36,953 bases of DNA from JBFHNV01 sp965365655 (GCA_965365655.1 CBDUCN010000009.1:1-36953), one strand, 5' to 3'. Positions 26,120 through 33,943 are shown, counted from the stretch's first letter. Program-made: numbers and translations. The notes: generated by a model not told the origin, from the letters alone.

Positions 26120-26764
26120 TCAGAAGAAGCTCTCCTCGACGGTGATCACGTCGCCCGGCAGCACGCGGGTCGCGGGCGGCGCGTTCTTCAGCGGCCGCTC
26201 CGGGGCCGTCTCGCGGACCAGGGTGATGTCGTCCTCGTCTGCCCGCTCGGTGAAGCCGCCGGCGAGCGCGATCGCCTTCTCGACCGTCAGGCCGTCGACG
26301 AACACGTAGCCGCCGGGCGAGCTGACCTCGCCCTTGATGAAGTACATCTGCTGGCGATCCACGTTCACCGTGACGTTGGGCTGCTTCAGGTAGCCGTCGG
26401 CCAGGCGCGCCGAGACGAGGCGCTGCAGCTCCTGCGAGCTGAGCCCGGCGACGTGCAGCTCGCCGAGCAGCGGGAACGCGAGCACGCCCTCCGGCCCGAC
26501 CTTCGCGTCGGTGACGCCGAGGTCGGGCTCGCGGTAGACCGTCACCGTGACGCGGTCCCCGGGCGCGATGGTGTACGCGGCGCCGCGCGCCGCCGCGTCG
26601 CGCGCCGCGCGCGGCGCGCCGGCCAGGCCGCCGGACTGCGAGAGTTGCGGATCGAGGGTCAGCGACTGCGCGAGCGCGGACGACGTCGCGGCGAGCGCGA
26701 CGAGGCCGAGCACGGCGCCACGCCACGCCGCGCGCCGCCAGCGGCCTTGGATGGGCTCGCCCAT
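26120..26764 (-). CDS. periplasmic polysaccharide export protein (short Wza/OPX type)
   Basis: This 214-residue exported protein has a signal peptide (1-32, cleavage ALA|Q) without a lipobox cysteine, a Poly_export domain (about 63-137: YTIAPGDRVTVTVYREPDL ... LKQPNVTVNV) and one SLBB domain (about 138-190: YFIKGEVSSPGGYVF). It ends at VITVEESFF and lacks the C-terminal amphipathic helix with which classical Wza spans the outer membrane. It should form the periplasmic part of the export channel with the Wzc-like protein. The outer-membrane beta-barrel gene immediately upstream may supply the pore. ATG 26764 is chosen by the signal peptide; the ribosome binding site is weak. It is the first gene of the main leftward operon. 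Confidence 0.88.
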   Translation of the reverse strand: MGEPIQGRWRRAAWRGAVLGLVALAATSSALAQSLTLDPQLSQSGGLAGAPRAARDAAARGAAYTIAPGDRVTVTVYREPDLGVTDAKVGPEGVLAFPLLGELHVAGLSSQELQRLVSARLADGYLKQPNVTVNVDRQQMYFIKGEVSSPGGYVFVDGLTVEKAIALAGGFTERADEDDITLVRETAPERPLKNAPPATRVLPGDVITVEESFF

Positions 26765-26796
26765 GTGAGTCGATTCCCGTCCGGGTGAGAGCCATG

Positions 26797-26802
26797 AATA
26801 TA
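26797..26802 (-). promoter_or_regulatory. candidate -10 box for the main polysaccharide operon
   Basis: TATATT on the minus strand is a strong -10 match standing out in very GC-rich DNA, 33 bp before the Wza-like start. No convincing -35 is seen at 16-18 bp, so an activator or alternative sigma factor may be needed. Confidence 0.45.
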
Positions 26803-26860
26803 CCGTATCGTTCAGAGGCTTAGCGCGGGCACCTGAAGAATCTTGAAGCCGGTCACAAGT

Positions 26861-26879
26861 CCCGCCGCCGTGTGGCGGG
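26861..26879 (-). terminator. hairpin after the beta-barrel gene
   Basis: CCCGCC (26861-26866) and GGCGGG (26874-26879) form a 6-bp GC stem with a 7-nt loop, 17 nt beyond the beta-barrel gene stop in the leftward direction. The following bases are ACTTG, not a T-tract, so termination is possible but not assured. Confidence 0.3.
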
Positions 26880-26895
26880 CGCTGGCCGGACCCGA

Positions 26896-28203
26896 TCAGC
26901 GCAACGCGCGGTCCAGCCGTGCGTCGATGCCGATGAACACGCTGCCCGCCTCGTAGTCGCCTCCCGGCGCGGCGGAGCTGCGGCTGTCGAAGGACCAGTT
27001 CGCGAACAGGTCCAGCCGCGGGTCGGCCCGGTAGCGCAGTCCCGCCTCCAGAGACAGGAAGCGGTCCTTGCCCCCGGCCTCGAACGCCGCGACGGTGCGC
27101 TCCACCGCCGCGTCGAAGGTCAGGCGCTCCGAGAGCCCGTGGCGCCAGCGCACGCCGTACAGGTCCGAGGTCGCGGTGGAGCTGCTCGTGCTGCCGGGCA
27201 GGAACGCGCTCTCGCTGACCGCGCGCGTCGTGTACACGCTGAAGCGGCTGTAGGTCTTCGGCGACCACTCCACCCGCGCGTCCCACGTGAATCCGGACAG
27301 GTCCGCGTTGCCGGCGTCGTGGAACTCCAGGCGCCGCACGCCCAGCTTCACCGCCCCGGAGGTCTTCGCGGTCGCCTCCCACGCGACGCCCGCGAGCGCG
27401 GTGTACTCCCGGGAATCGAGCGTCGTGACGGGATCCAGGTAGTCCAGCCAGGCCCCCGCGAGCTCGCCGACCACGCCGAGCCGGGGACTCACGTTCCAGC
27501 GTCCGTGCAGGCGCAGGCCGCGGCGGTCGAAGTCGCGATCCTGCTGCCCGTTGTTCAGGTACCGTCGGCCGCCGATCTCGTAGCCGAGCCCGATCTCCGC
27601 GCGCGCGATGCGCCGCCCGACGGTCACGTCGCCCGAAAGATTGTGCCGCCGCCAGCGGTCCGGCCTGCCGGCCGCGACGGCCCGAGAGTCCAGCGCGCCG
27701 CGCGGATCGGAGCCGAAGTCCAGGTTCGCCTCGAGCCCGGCCTTCAGGCGCCGGTCCAGGTCCAGGCGCGCGCTCGCGAGCAGCGCGTGATCGAAGCGGT
27801 TCTCGTCGGACAGGCGAAGGTAACGCGAGATGTCCGCCTCGTAGCCCAGGCGCAGGTCGTGCTTGCCGACCCGGCCGTCCAGGTAGGCGGCCGGCCGGAG
27901 CGTCAGCACCGTGTCCCGCCGCGTGTCGCTGTCGGTGCGCAGCACGTTGTCGTCGAAGCGGATGCCGCTGGTCACGCGCAGGGACAGCCCGCGCAGCCGC
28001 GCCGGCCCGGGCGGGTCGCTCGCCACCGGCTCCGCGCGGGTGCGCACCGGGCCTTCCGGCTGCGCGACGGCGCCCACTCCGTCCAGGGTGTCCGACAGGC
28101 GAAGCTGCACGCCGGTGTCCACGCGGCCCGGCTGCGCGCTCGCCGCGGCGGCGCACAGCGCGGCTGCCACGCACAGCACGGCCGATCGCGTTGCATCGCG
28201 CAC
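26896..28203 (-). CDS. outer-membrane beta-barrel protein of the polysaccharide locus
   Basis: This protein of about 435 residues has a signal peptide (VRDATRSAVLCVAAALCAAAASA|Q is cited in part to locate cleavage near residue 23). It is followed by many short amphipathic strands alternating polar and hydrophobic residues, such as LRVTSGIRFDDNVLR, DLRLGYEADISRYLRL and AEIGLGYEIGGRRYL, and ends in GSVFIGIDARLDRALR. The layout fits an outer-membrane barrel of the BBP2/EpsL-like type found beside exopolysaccharide genes. GTG 28203 is chosen as start; TTG 28212 would add three residues and cannot be excluded. It sits 131 bp before the Wza-like gene in the same direction and may provide the outer-membrane pore that the short Wza-like protein lacks. 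Confidence 0.78.
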   Translation of the reverse strand: MRDATRSAVLCVAAALCAAAASAQPGRVDTGVQLRLSDTLDGVGAVAQPEGPVRTRAEPVASDPPGPARLRGLSLRVTSGIRFDDNVLRTDSDTRRDTVLTLRPAAYLDGRVGKHDLRLGYEADISRYLRLSDENRFDHALLASARLDLDRRLKAGLEANLDFGSDPRGALDSRAVAAGRPDRWRRHNLSGDVTVGRRIARAEIGLGYEIGGRRYLNNGQQDRDFDRRGLRLHGRWNVSPRLGVVGELAGAWLDYLDPVTTLDSREYTALAGVAWEATAKTSGAVKLGVRRLEFHDAGNADLSGFTWDARVEWSPKTYSRFSVYTTRAVSESAFLPGSTSSSTATSDLYGVRWRHGLSERLTFDAAVERTVAAFEAGGKDRFLSLEAGLRYRADPRLDLFANWSFDSRSSAAPGGDYEAGSVFIGIDARLDRALR

Positions 28204-28284
28204 CGGGCTCAATCCACCGTCATCCCGCCGTCGCCGTCGACACCCGGCGCCGCGCGCACCGCGGCCCGTGTCAGGTTCCGCAGA

Positions 28285-28335
28285 TGATGAACCAGTCAGT
28301 CAAGAAAGTCTCTCAACTGTTTGTTTTGACTTTGC
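28285..28335. promoter_or_regulatory. AT-rich control region before the beta-barrel gene
   Basis: This roughly 50-bp low-GC island lies in the 171-bp gap upstream of the barrel gene. It holds an inverted repeat AAAGTC (28305-28310) / GACTTT (28328-28333) with 17 bp between the arms. On the minus strand TTGACT (28298-28303) and TTGAGA (28311-28316) could be -35 elements, but no good -10 sits at proper spacing. It is likely a promoter/operator; the details are uncertain. Confidence 0.4.
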
Positions 28336-28374
28336 GAATCCCGCGACTCGAGCGTGTGCGCCGGCTCTGTGTCC

Positions 28375-29541
28375 TCAGCTCGGGCTCGCGATCGGCCCGC
28401 CTCCGCCGTCCGACACCGGCGGCAGGATCGTGCTCCCCGAGCCCTCGTCCGGGGCCGCGGTCACACCACCGCCGCCGCTGGCCACCCCGGTGCCGGAGAA
28501 CGGCACGCTGGGCGGCGGCAGCACCACCAGCGGTGACGACGGCTCGCCGGCGGCCGGAGGCGGCAGCACGTTCGGGTCGAACGGGTCCGGTGCGCCCGGC
28601 TCCGCGACCACCATCGGCGGCGCGTCCGGAGGCAGCACCGGCGGCGCGATCGTCGCCGGGTCCGCGGGAGGCGCCTCCGCGGCCGGTGGGGACTCCTGCG
28701 CCGCGGCGTCCGCGAGAACCGCTTGCTCGGCGGCCTCCTGCGCGGCCTGTCTCAGCGCGTCGCAGCGGCACAGGAACGATGCCGCGGCGGCCCCGGACGC
28801 GACGGCCAGGAGCGGCGGCGGGATCGGCATGCTCCGCATCTGCGGCGCTCCCGCGTCGGACGCGGGCCCCACCTCGATCACGCGGCCCACGGTCGGCCCC
28901 GGAGCGGGCCCCGCGGCCTCGCCCCGCGCGACGCGCAGGCCCTGGCGCAGCTCGCACACCAGGCACGCGCCGTCGCCGAGCACTTCGACCTCGCCCTCGT
29001 GGACGTCGCCGGCGCCGGCACGCGGGTCAGGCGACACGACGGTGCCGCCGGCGTCGACCGAGAACGCGGCGGATCGCGGGAACCGGAATCGCGCCGCGCC
29101 GCGCGCGATCGCCAGCACGAAGCCCTGCGCTGCGTCCCGCGTGAGCGTCGTGCGCGAGTCCGGGCACAGCACGACCTCGCCGCCGCCGGGCACGCGCAGC
29201 ATGCCGATCGACCCGGGAGGCACTCGCACCGTCTCGCCGCCGACGTACGCGTAGCTCCCGTCGCGCACCGGGATGCTCACGCCGTTCCAGTCCACCGTCA
29301 GCTCGCCGCGCGCGTACAGCACCCCGGTCACGAGCGGCAGCCCCGACGCGCCGGACGCGCTGCCGCCCGCCGCGCCGGGCGCCTGGGCCAGCAGCACCCG
29401 GCCGCCCAGCAGGCCGCGCGAGAGCTGCTCAGCGGGCGCGCCGGCCGCGCGCACGAGCTGCACCGCGAGCAGCAACGGCAGGCCCAGCGCCACCACGGTG
29501 GCGGCGACCCGTGTCAGCATCTCGCGGTTGCGCCGGCGCAT
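28375..29541 (-). CDS. FecR-like membrane protein with Pro/Gly-rich tail
   Basis: This 388-residue protein has an N-terminal membrane segment (about 11-33), a beta-rich FecR-like domain (about 68-205: VTGVLYARGELTVDWNG, ETVRVPPGSIGMLRV, AIARGAARFRFP, DVHEGEVEVL), a second hydrophobic segment (about 241-257, PPPLLAVASGAAAAS), a short helical stretch and a low-complexity tail rich in Pro, Gly, Ala and Ser (280-388). Five cysteines occur: C126, C193/C196 (CLVC) and C258/C260 (CRC). No FecI-type sigma factor gene is nearby. Start ATG 29541 gives an Arg-rich n-region; ATG 29520 is an alternative. It precedes the barrel and export genes in the same direction by 171 bp, so it may belong to the envelope or polysaccharide system. 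Function is unknown. Confidence 0.72.
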   Translation of the reverse strand: MRRRNREMLTRVAATVVALGLPLLLAVQLVRAAGAPAEQLSRGLLGGRVLLAQAPGAAGGSASGASGLPLVTGVLYARGELTVDWNGVSIPVRDGSYAYVGGETVRVPPGSIGMLRVPGGGEVVLCPDSRTTLTRDAAQGFVLAIARGAARFRFPRSAAFSVDAGGTVVSPDPRAGAGDVHEGEVEVLGDGACLVCELRQGLRVARGEAAGPAPGPTVGRVIEVGPASDAGAPQMRSMPIPPPLLAVASGAAAASFLCRCDALRQAAQEAAEQAVLADAAAQESPPAAEAPPADPATIAPPVLPPDAPPMVVAEPGAPDPFDPNVLPPPAAGEPSSPLVVLPPPSVPFSGTGVASGGGGVTAAPDEGSGSTILPPVSDGGGGPIASPS

Positions 29542-29587
29542 GCGCCGAGTCTAGTACCCGCGGCGGCCCGCCGTATCGCGACCGCGG

Positions 29588-30196
29588 TCACGGCGTGGCA
29601 TCCGGACGCCAGCCGGCCGGCAGCCCGAGATCGCGAGCCAGGCGCGCCCAGTCGAACGCGGGCCCCGGATCGGTCTTGCGCCCCGGCGACACGTGGCAGT
29701 GGCCGACGATGCCGCGCGGGGTGAGCGCCGGAAAACGTCCGCGCAGCGTCGTGAGCACGGCGGCCAGCGCCTCGTACTGGGCCTCCTCGTACGGCACGTC
29801 GTCGGCGCCTTCGAGCTCGATTCCGACCGAGAAGTCATTCACCCGCGGCCGGCCGCGCCACGCGGATTCGCCGGCGTGCCACGCCCTGCGGTGCAGCGGC
29901 ACGAACTGCACGAGGCTGCCGTTCCGTTCAATCAAAACATGAGAAGACACGTGCAATCCCTTGATCTCTCGATAAAAAGAATGCTCGTTCCAGTCGAGGC
30001 GATTGCGGAACAGGTCCGCGACCCGGCCGCTGCCGAAGTGGCCCGGCGGCAGGCTGATGCCGTGGATCACCGCGACCTCCACCGCGACCCCGGGGGGACG
30101 GTGGTCGCAGTTCGGCGACGGTGCGCGCCGCGCCGCGCGCAGCCAGCCGCCGCCGGCGGCCAGCGCCCGCTCAGCCACGCGCGTCACCCGCGCCAT
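29588..30196 (-). CDS. ampD: 1,6-anhydro-N-acetylmuramyl-L-alanine amidase AmpD
   Basis: This 202-residue cytoplasmic zinc amidase removes the peptide from anhydro-MurNAc during murein recycling and in many bacteria thereby keeps ampC silent. It has AVIHGISLPPGHFG with zinc ligand H45, VSSHVLIERNG, WHAGESAWRGR, NDFSVGIELEG (catalytic-region E127) and GHCHVSPGRKTDPGPAFDW with H166, K174 and D176. Compared with E. coli AmpD (183 residues) it has about 17 extra N-terminal residues, so the true start may lie slightly inside ATG 30196; no clear ribosome binding site decides. It is divergent from the aspartic protease gene, with 55 bp between. I see no ampR or ampC in the window. Confidence 0.93.
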   Translation of the reverse strand: MARVTRVAERALAAGGGWLRAARRAPSPNCDHRPPGVAVEVAVIHGISLPPGHFGSGRVADLFRNRLDWNEHSFYREIKGLHVSSHVLIERNGSLVQFVPLHRRAWHAGESAWRGRPRVNDFSVGIELEGADDVPYEEAQYEALAAVLTTLRGRFPALTPRGIVGHCHVSPGRKTDPGPAFDWARLARDLGLPAGWRPDATP

Positions 30197-30251
30197 GGCG
30201 CGCGGCGCCCGGGCGCGTGAAAATGCCGGTTCCCGACCCCATCTGCGCATC

Positions 30252-30797
30252 ATGACCCAGCCAGCACAGGGCGGCACGCCCGGGAACCACCGACGCCTGG
30301 GCGCCGGCATGATCGTCGGCGCGTGGGTGGCCGTGCTCGCGGTGCTGACCGTGATCTTCGGAGACCGGCTGGAGGAGTTCTACAACCCGAACCGCGAGGT
30401 GCGCAGCGTGCTCACCGAGAGCGGCGGGCGCGAGGTGCGCCTCGAGCAGAACCGTCAGGGCCACTACGTCGCGAACGGGGCCATCAACGGCGCGCCGGTG
30501 GTGTTCCTGCTCGACACTGGCGCGACCGACGTGTCGGTCCCGGCCGGCCTCGCTCGGCGCCTGGGCCTGGAGGCGGGTGCGCAGGCCAGGGCGCGCACCG
30601 CGAACGGCGTGATCACCACGTACCGCACGGTGCTGGAGCGCGTGAACCTCGGCGCGATCGAGCTGCGCGGCGTGCGCGCGCACATCAATCCGGGCATGGC
30701 CGGCGACGAGGTGCTGCTCGGCATGAGCTTCCTGCGCGACCTGGACTTCAGCCAGCGCGACGGCGTGCTGACGCTGACGCAGCCCGGCACCGGGTGA
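30252..30797 (+). CDS. retropepsin-like aspartic protease, membrane-anchored (TIGR02281 type)
   Basis: This 181-residue protein has an N-terminal membrane anchor (about 19-37, AGMIVGAWVAVLAVLTVIF) and a periplasmic clan AA protease domain (about 70-178) with the catalytic motif VFLLDTGATDVSVP, active D88. Further features are TANGVITTYRTVLERVNLG and VLLGMSFLRDLDF, typical of the bacterial retropepsin family TIGR02281. Such enzymes act as homodimers with one Asp each; their substrates are unknown. Start ATG 30252. The gene is followed eight bases later by a small ORF and then nadC in the same direction, so it may be cotranscribed with nadC. Confidence 0.88.
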   Translation: MTQPAQGGTPGNHRRLGAGMIVGAWVAVLAVLTVIFGDRLEEFYNPNREVRSVLTESGGREVRLEQNRQGHYVANGAINGAPVVFLLDTGATDVSVPAGLARRLGLEAGAQARARTANGVITTYRTVLERVNLGAIELRGVRAHINPGMAGDEVLLGMSFLRDLDFSQRDGVLTLTQPGTG

Positions 30798-30804
30798 GGA
30801 CTCC

Positions 30805-30846
30805 ATGACGAACCCGGATCCGTGCATCCCGGGCGGCCCGCGGTGA
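30805..30846 (+). CDS. possible 13-codon leader ORF coupled to nadC
   Basis: ATG 30805 has TGAGGA four bases upstream, the best ribosome binding site in this stretch, and encodes MTNPDPCIPGGPR before a TGA that overlaps the nadC GTG (GTGA at 30843-30846). The nadC GTG itself has no good ribosome binding site, so translation of nadC may depend on this mini-ORF. Whether the peptide has a role of its own is unknown. Confidence 0.4.
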   Translation: MTNPDPCIPGGPR

Positions 30847-31733
30847 GCGCGCGCGCGGACGCGCCGGCGACGCTGACGCCGCAGTCGGACGCTCCCGCGC
30901 GCGCCGACGTGGACGCGCTGGCGCGCCTCGCGCTGGACGAGGACCTGGGCGCCGGCGACCTGACCGCGGCCCTGATCCGCGAGGACGCGCGCTGCCGCGC
31001 GCGCGTGATCGCCCGCGAGGCGGCCGTGCTGTGCGGCCGCGACTGGTTCGACGCGGTGTACCGGCTCGTGGACCCGCGGGTGCGCGTGACCTGGCAGGCC
31101 GCGGACGGCGACCGGCTGGCCGCGGACCAGGTCGTGTGCGAGCTGGAGGGGCCGGCGCGGGCGGTGAACAGCGGCGAGCGCACCGCGCTCAACCTGCTGC
31201 AGACGCTGTCCGGCACCGCGACCGCGGCACGCCGCTTCGCCGACGCGGTGGCCGCCTATCCGACCGTGATCCTCGACACCCGCAAGACCCTGCCCGGACT
31301 GCGCCTCGCGCAGAAGTACGCGGTGCGCTGCGGCGGCTGCGCGAACCACCGCATGGGGCTGCACGACGCGATCCTGATCAAGGAGAACCACATCGCGGCC
31401 GCCGGCGGGCTCAGCGCGGCGGTGACGGCCGCGCGGGCCGCGCACCCGGACGCGCCGCTGGAGGTCGAGGTGGAGCACCTCGCGCAGCTCGACGAGGCGC
31501 TGGCCGCCGGGGTCACGATGATCATGCTCGACAACTTCGACCTCGCCGACACCCGCGAGGCGGTGACTCGCAGCCGCGGGCGCGCCCGCCTCGAGGTCTC
31601 GGGGGGCGTCGAGCTGGACTCGCTGGCCGAGCGCGCGGCCGCGGGCGTGGACTTCATCTCGGTCGGCGCGCTGACGAAGCACGTGCGCGCCGTGGACTAC
31701 TCGATGCGGGTGCTCGACGACGCCGTGTCCTGA
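30843..31733 (+). CDS. nadC: nicotinate-nucleotide pyrophosphorylase (carboxylating)
   Basis: This 296-residue cytoplasmic enzyme makes nicotinate mononucleotide from quinolinate and PRPP in de novo NAD synthesis. It matches E. coli NadC (297 residues). It has DLGAGDLTAALI, NSGERTALNLLQTLSGTAT, ILDTRKTLPGLRLAQKYAV, GGCANHRMGLHDAILIKENH, EVEVEHLAQ, MLDNFD and LEVSGGV, covering the quinolinate and PRPP sites. GTG 30843 is chosen by its GTGA overlap with a small upstream ORF; GTG 30822 would add seven residues. The 3' end overlaps the convergent fcl gene by 37 bp. No nadA or nadB is present in the window. Confidence 0.95.
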   Translation: MSARADAPATLTPQSDAPARADVDALARLALDEDLGAGDLTAALIREDARCRARVIAREAAVLCGRDWFDAVYRLVDPRVRVTWQAADGDRLAADQVVCELEGPARAVNSGERTALNLLQTLSGTATAARRFADAVAAYPTVILDTRKTLPGLRLAQKYAVRCGGCANHRMGLHDAILIKENHIAAAGGLSAAVTAARAAHPDAPLEVEVEHLAQLDEALAAGVTMIMLDNFDLADTREAVTRSRGRARLEVSGGVELDSLAERAAAGVDFISVGALTKHVRAVDYSMRVLDDAVS

Positions 31734-32716
31734 ACGGACGCCTGCGCGCGGGCCCGGAAGTCCGCGTACGCGCGCGGGATCCCCTGGTCCAGGAACACCC
31801 GCGGCCGCCAGCCCAGTCCCGCGAGGCGCCGGCTGTCGAGGATCTTGCGCGGCGTGCCGTCCGGGCGCGCCGGGTCGTGGCGGAAACGGCCGGTGAACCC
31901 GACCGCCGCGGCCACCCGCCGCGCGAGGTCGTCGATGCTGACCTCCTCGCCGGCGCCGGCGTTCAGCATCGGCCAGCGCAGCCCGTCCATCGCCCGCGCC
32001 AGCCGCGCGTCGTCGGCTCCGGCGATCAGCACCGCGGCCCGCGCCGCGTCCTCGCTCCACGTGAACTCGCGCAGCGGGGTGCCGCTGCCCCAGACGGTCA
32101 CCTCGGGCGACCCGTTCGCGCGCGCCTCGTGACACTTGCGGATCAGGGCCGCGAGCACGTGGCCCGTCTCCAGGTCGTAGCGGTCGCCCGGGCCGTACAG
32201 GTTGCTCGGCATCAGCGCGACGAAGCGCGTGCCGTGCTCCCGGTTGTACGCGCGGCAGGCCTCCACGCCCGCGATCTTGGCGACGGCGTAGGCCTGGTTC
32301 GTGATCTCCAGGGGGCCGCTCAGCAGGTGCTCCTCGCGGATCGGCTGCGGGCACAGCCTCGGGTAGATGCACGACGACGCCATGAACACCAGCCGCTCGG
32401 CGCCGTGGCGCCACGCGGCGCGCAGCACGTTGTCCTGTATCGCGAGGTTCTCGCTCAGGAACGTCGCGGGGGCCGCATCGTTCGCGGCGATGCCGCCGAC
32501 CCGCGCGGCGCACAGGAACACCACCTGCGGGCGCTGCTCGGCGAAGAACCCGTCCACGTCGTCGCGGCGGGTGAGGTCCAGCTCGGCGTGGCCGCGGCAG
32601 ATCGGCGCCGCGACCCCGTGCTCCGCGAGCACCCGGCACACCGCGCCGCCGAGCAGGCCGGTGTGCCCGGCGACGTACACCCGCGACCGGGCGAGCGGGC
32701 GGCTCGGCGCGGTCAC
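31697..32716 (-). CDS. fcl: GDP-L-fucose synthase
   Basis: This 339-residue epimerase-reductase converts GDP-4-keto-6-deoxymannose to GDP-L-fucose with NADPH. It shows VYVAGHTGLLGGAV (nucleotide motif), CAARVGGIAAN, ASSCIYPR (S114-S115-C116), the catalytic pair Y143/K147 in AYAVAKIAG, and MPSNLYGPGDRYD, all typical of Fcl/WcaG. Start GTG 32716 overlaps the gmd stop by 4 nt (GTGA). The last 37 bp overlap the end of nadC on the opposite strand. With gmd it provides activated fucose for glycans, plausibly for the polysaccharide locus about 2 kb away. Confidence 0.95.
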   Translation of the reverse strand: MTAPSRPLARSRVYVAGHTGLLGGAVCRVLAEHGVAAPICRGHAELDLTRRDDVDGFFAEQRPQVVFLCAARVGGIAANDAAPATFLSENLAIQDNVLRAAWRHGAERLVFMASSCIYPRLCPQPIREEHLLSGPLEITNQAYAVAKIAGVEACRAYNREHGTRFVALMPSNLYGPGDRYDLETGHVLAALIRKCHEARANGSPEVTVWGSGTPLREFTWSEDAARAAVLIAGADDARLARAMDGLRWPMLNAGAGEEVSIDDLARRVAAAVGFTGRFRHDPARPDGTPRKILDSRRLAGLGWRPRVFLDQGIPRAYADFRARAQASVQDTASSSTRIE

Positions 32717-33831
32717 CGGTCCGCGCCGCGGGGCGGCAGCGCGAGGCCGGCCTCGCCCAGCGTGAGCTCGCGGCGGGCGTGCTGCAGGTCCGCCGCGACC
32801 ATCTCGCGCACCAGCTCGGCGAAGCCCACCCGCGGCCGCCAGCCGAGGCGCTCGCGGGCCTTCGCCGCGTCGCCGCACAGGCTGTCCACCTCGGCCGGGC
32901 GGTAGTAGCGCGGGTCCACGCGCACCGCGACCGCGCCCGGCCGGCAGCGCGCCTCCCCGTGCACCGCCGTCACGACGCCGGTCTCGGCGTCCCCCGATCC
33001 GCGCCACCCGAGCGCGATGCCGGCCTCCGCGAAGGCCTTCACCACCAGATCGCGCACCGCGTGCTGCTCGCCGGTCGCGATCACGTAGTCGTCCGGCTCC
33101 GGCTGCTGCAGCATCAGCCACTGCGCCTCGACGTAGTCGCGGGCGTGGCCCCAGTCGCGCCGCGCGTCCAGGTTGCCCACGTACAGCACCTGCTCGAGAC
33201 CGAGCGCGATGCGCGCCGCGGCGCGGCTCACCTTGCGCGGCAGGAAGGTCTCTCCACGCAGCGGCGACTCGTGGTTGAACAGGATGCCGTTGCACGCGTA
33301 GAGGCCGTGTGCCTCGCGGTAGTTCACGGTGATCCAGTGCGCGTACAGCTTGGCCACGCCGTACGGCGAGCGCGGATGGAACGGCGTGCTCTCGCGCTGC
33401 GGCGTCTCGCGGGTCTGCCCGAACAGCTCCGAGCTGGACGCCTGGTAGAACCGGGTGTGGGCCTCGAGCCCGAGAATGCGGATCGCCTCGAGCAGGCGCA
33501 GCGTCCCGAGACCCACGACGTTCGCGGTGTACTCGGGGGTCTCGAACGACACCTGCACGTGGCTCTGCGCCGCGAGGTTGTAGATCTCGTCGGGACGCAC
33601 CTGCTGGACGATCCGCAGCAGGTTGCCCGCATCGGTGAGGTCCCCGTAGTGCAGCAGCAGCCGGGGATCGGCCTCGTGGGGGTCCTGGTACAGGTGGTCG
33701 ATGCGCTCGGTGTTGAACAGCGAGCTGCGGCGCTTGACGCCGTGCACCTCGTAGCCGCGGGACAGCAGCAGCTCCGCCAGCAGCGCGCCGTCCTGGCCCG
33801 TGATGCCCGTGATGAGAGCCCGCTTGGACAC
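32713..33831 (-). CDS. gmd: GDP-mannose 4,6-dehydratase
   Basis: This 372-residue NADP-dependent dehydratase carries out the first committed step to GDP-fucose. It has the nucleotide motif ALITGITGQDGALLAE (5-20), RRSSLFNTERIDHLY, NLAAQSHVQVSFE, ASSSELFG (131-138), Y157/K161 in SPYGVAKLYAHW, and FNHESPLRGETFLPRK, all hallmark Gmd segments. Length matches E. coli Gmd (373). Start GTG 33831 fits the conserved N-terminus although no strong ribosome binding site precedes it. It forms a two-gene unit with fcl and is divergent from the lexA transcription unit. Confidence 0.96.
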   Translation of the reverse strand: MSKRALITGITGQDGALLAELLLSRGYEVHGVKRRSSLFNTERIDHLYQDPHEADPRLLLHYGDLTDAGNLLRIVQQVRPDEIYNLAAQSHVQVSFETPEYTANVVGLGTLRLLEAIRILGLEAHTRFYQASSSELFGQTRETPQRESTPFHPRSPYGVAKLYAHWITVNYREAHGLYACNGILFNHESPLRGETFLPRKVSRAAARIALGLEQVLYVGNLDARRDWGHARDYVEAQWLMLQQPEPDDYVIATGEQHAVRDLVVKAFAEAGIALGWRGSGDAETGVVTAVHGEARCRPGAVAVRVDPRYYRPAEVDSLCGDAAKARERLGWRPRVGFAELVREMVAADLQHARRELTLGEAGLALPPRGADR

Positions 33832-33867
33832 GTGGGTGCGCCTGACGCCGCTGCCGCCGGGGCGCGG

Positions 33868-33876
33868 AACATAGCA
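33868..33876 (-). promoter_or_regulatory. candidate extended -10 promoter for gmd-fcl
   Basis: On the minus strand TGCTATGTT combines an extended -10 TGn with TATGTT, 37 bp before the gmd start. The -35 position is GC-rich and poor, which is tolerated with an extended -10. Confidence 0.4.
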
Positions 33877-33943
33877 CAGCGCCCGCGGCGCTCCGGCCGC
33901 GCGCGAGGACGGGCGGGCGCTCAGCGCCGCGCGCACCGGGAGC

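Noticed and set aside
30822..30842. GTG 30822 as the nadC start
   Set aside because: It has no ribosome binding site and adds seven residues with no match to the family start; the GTGA-coupled GTG 30843 fits better.
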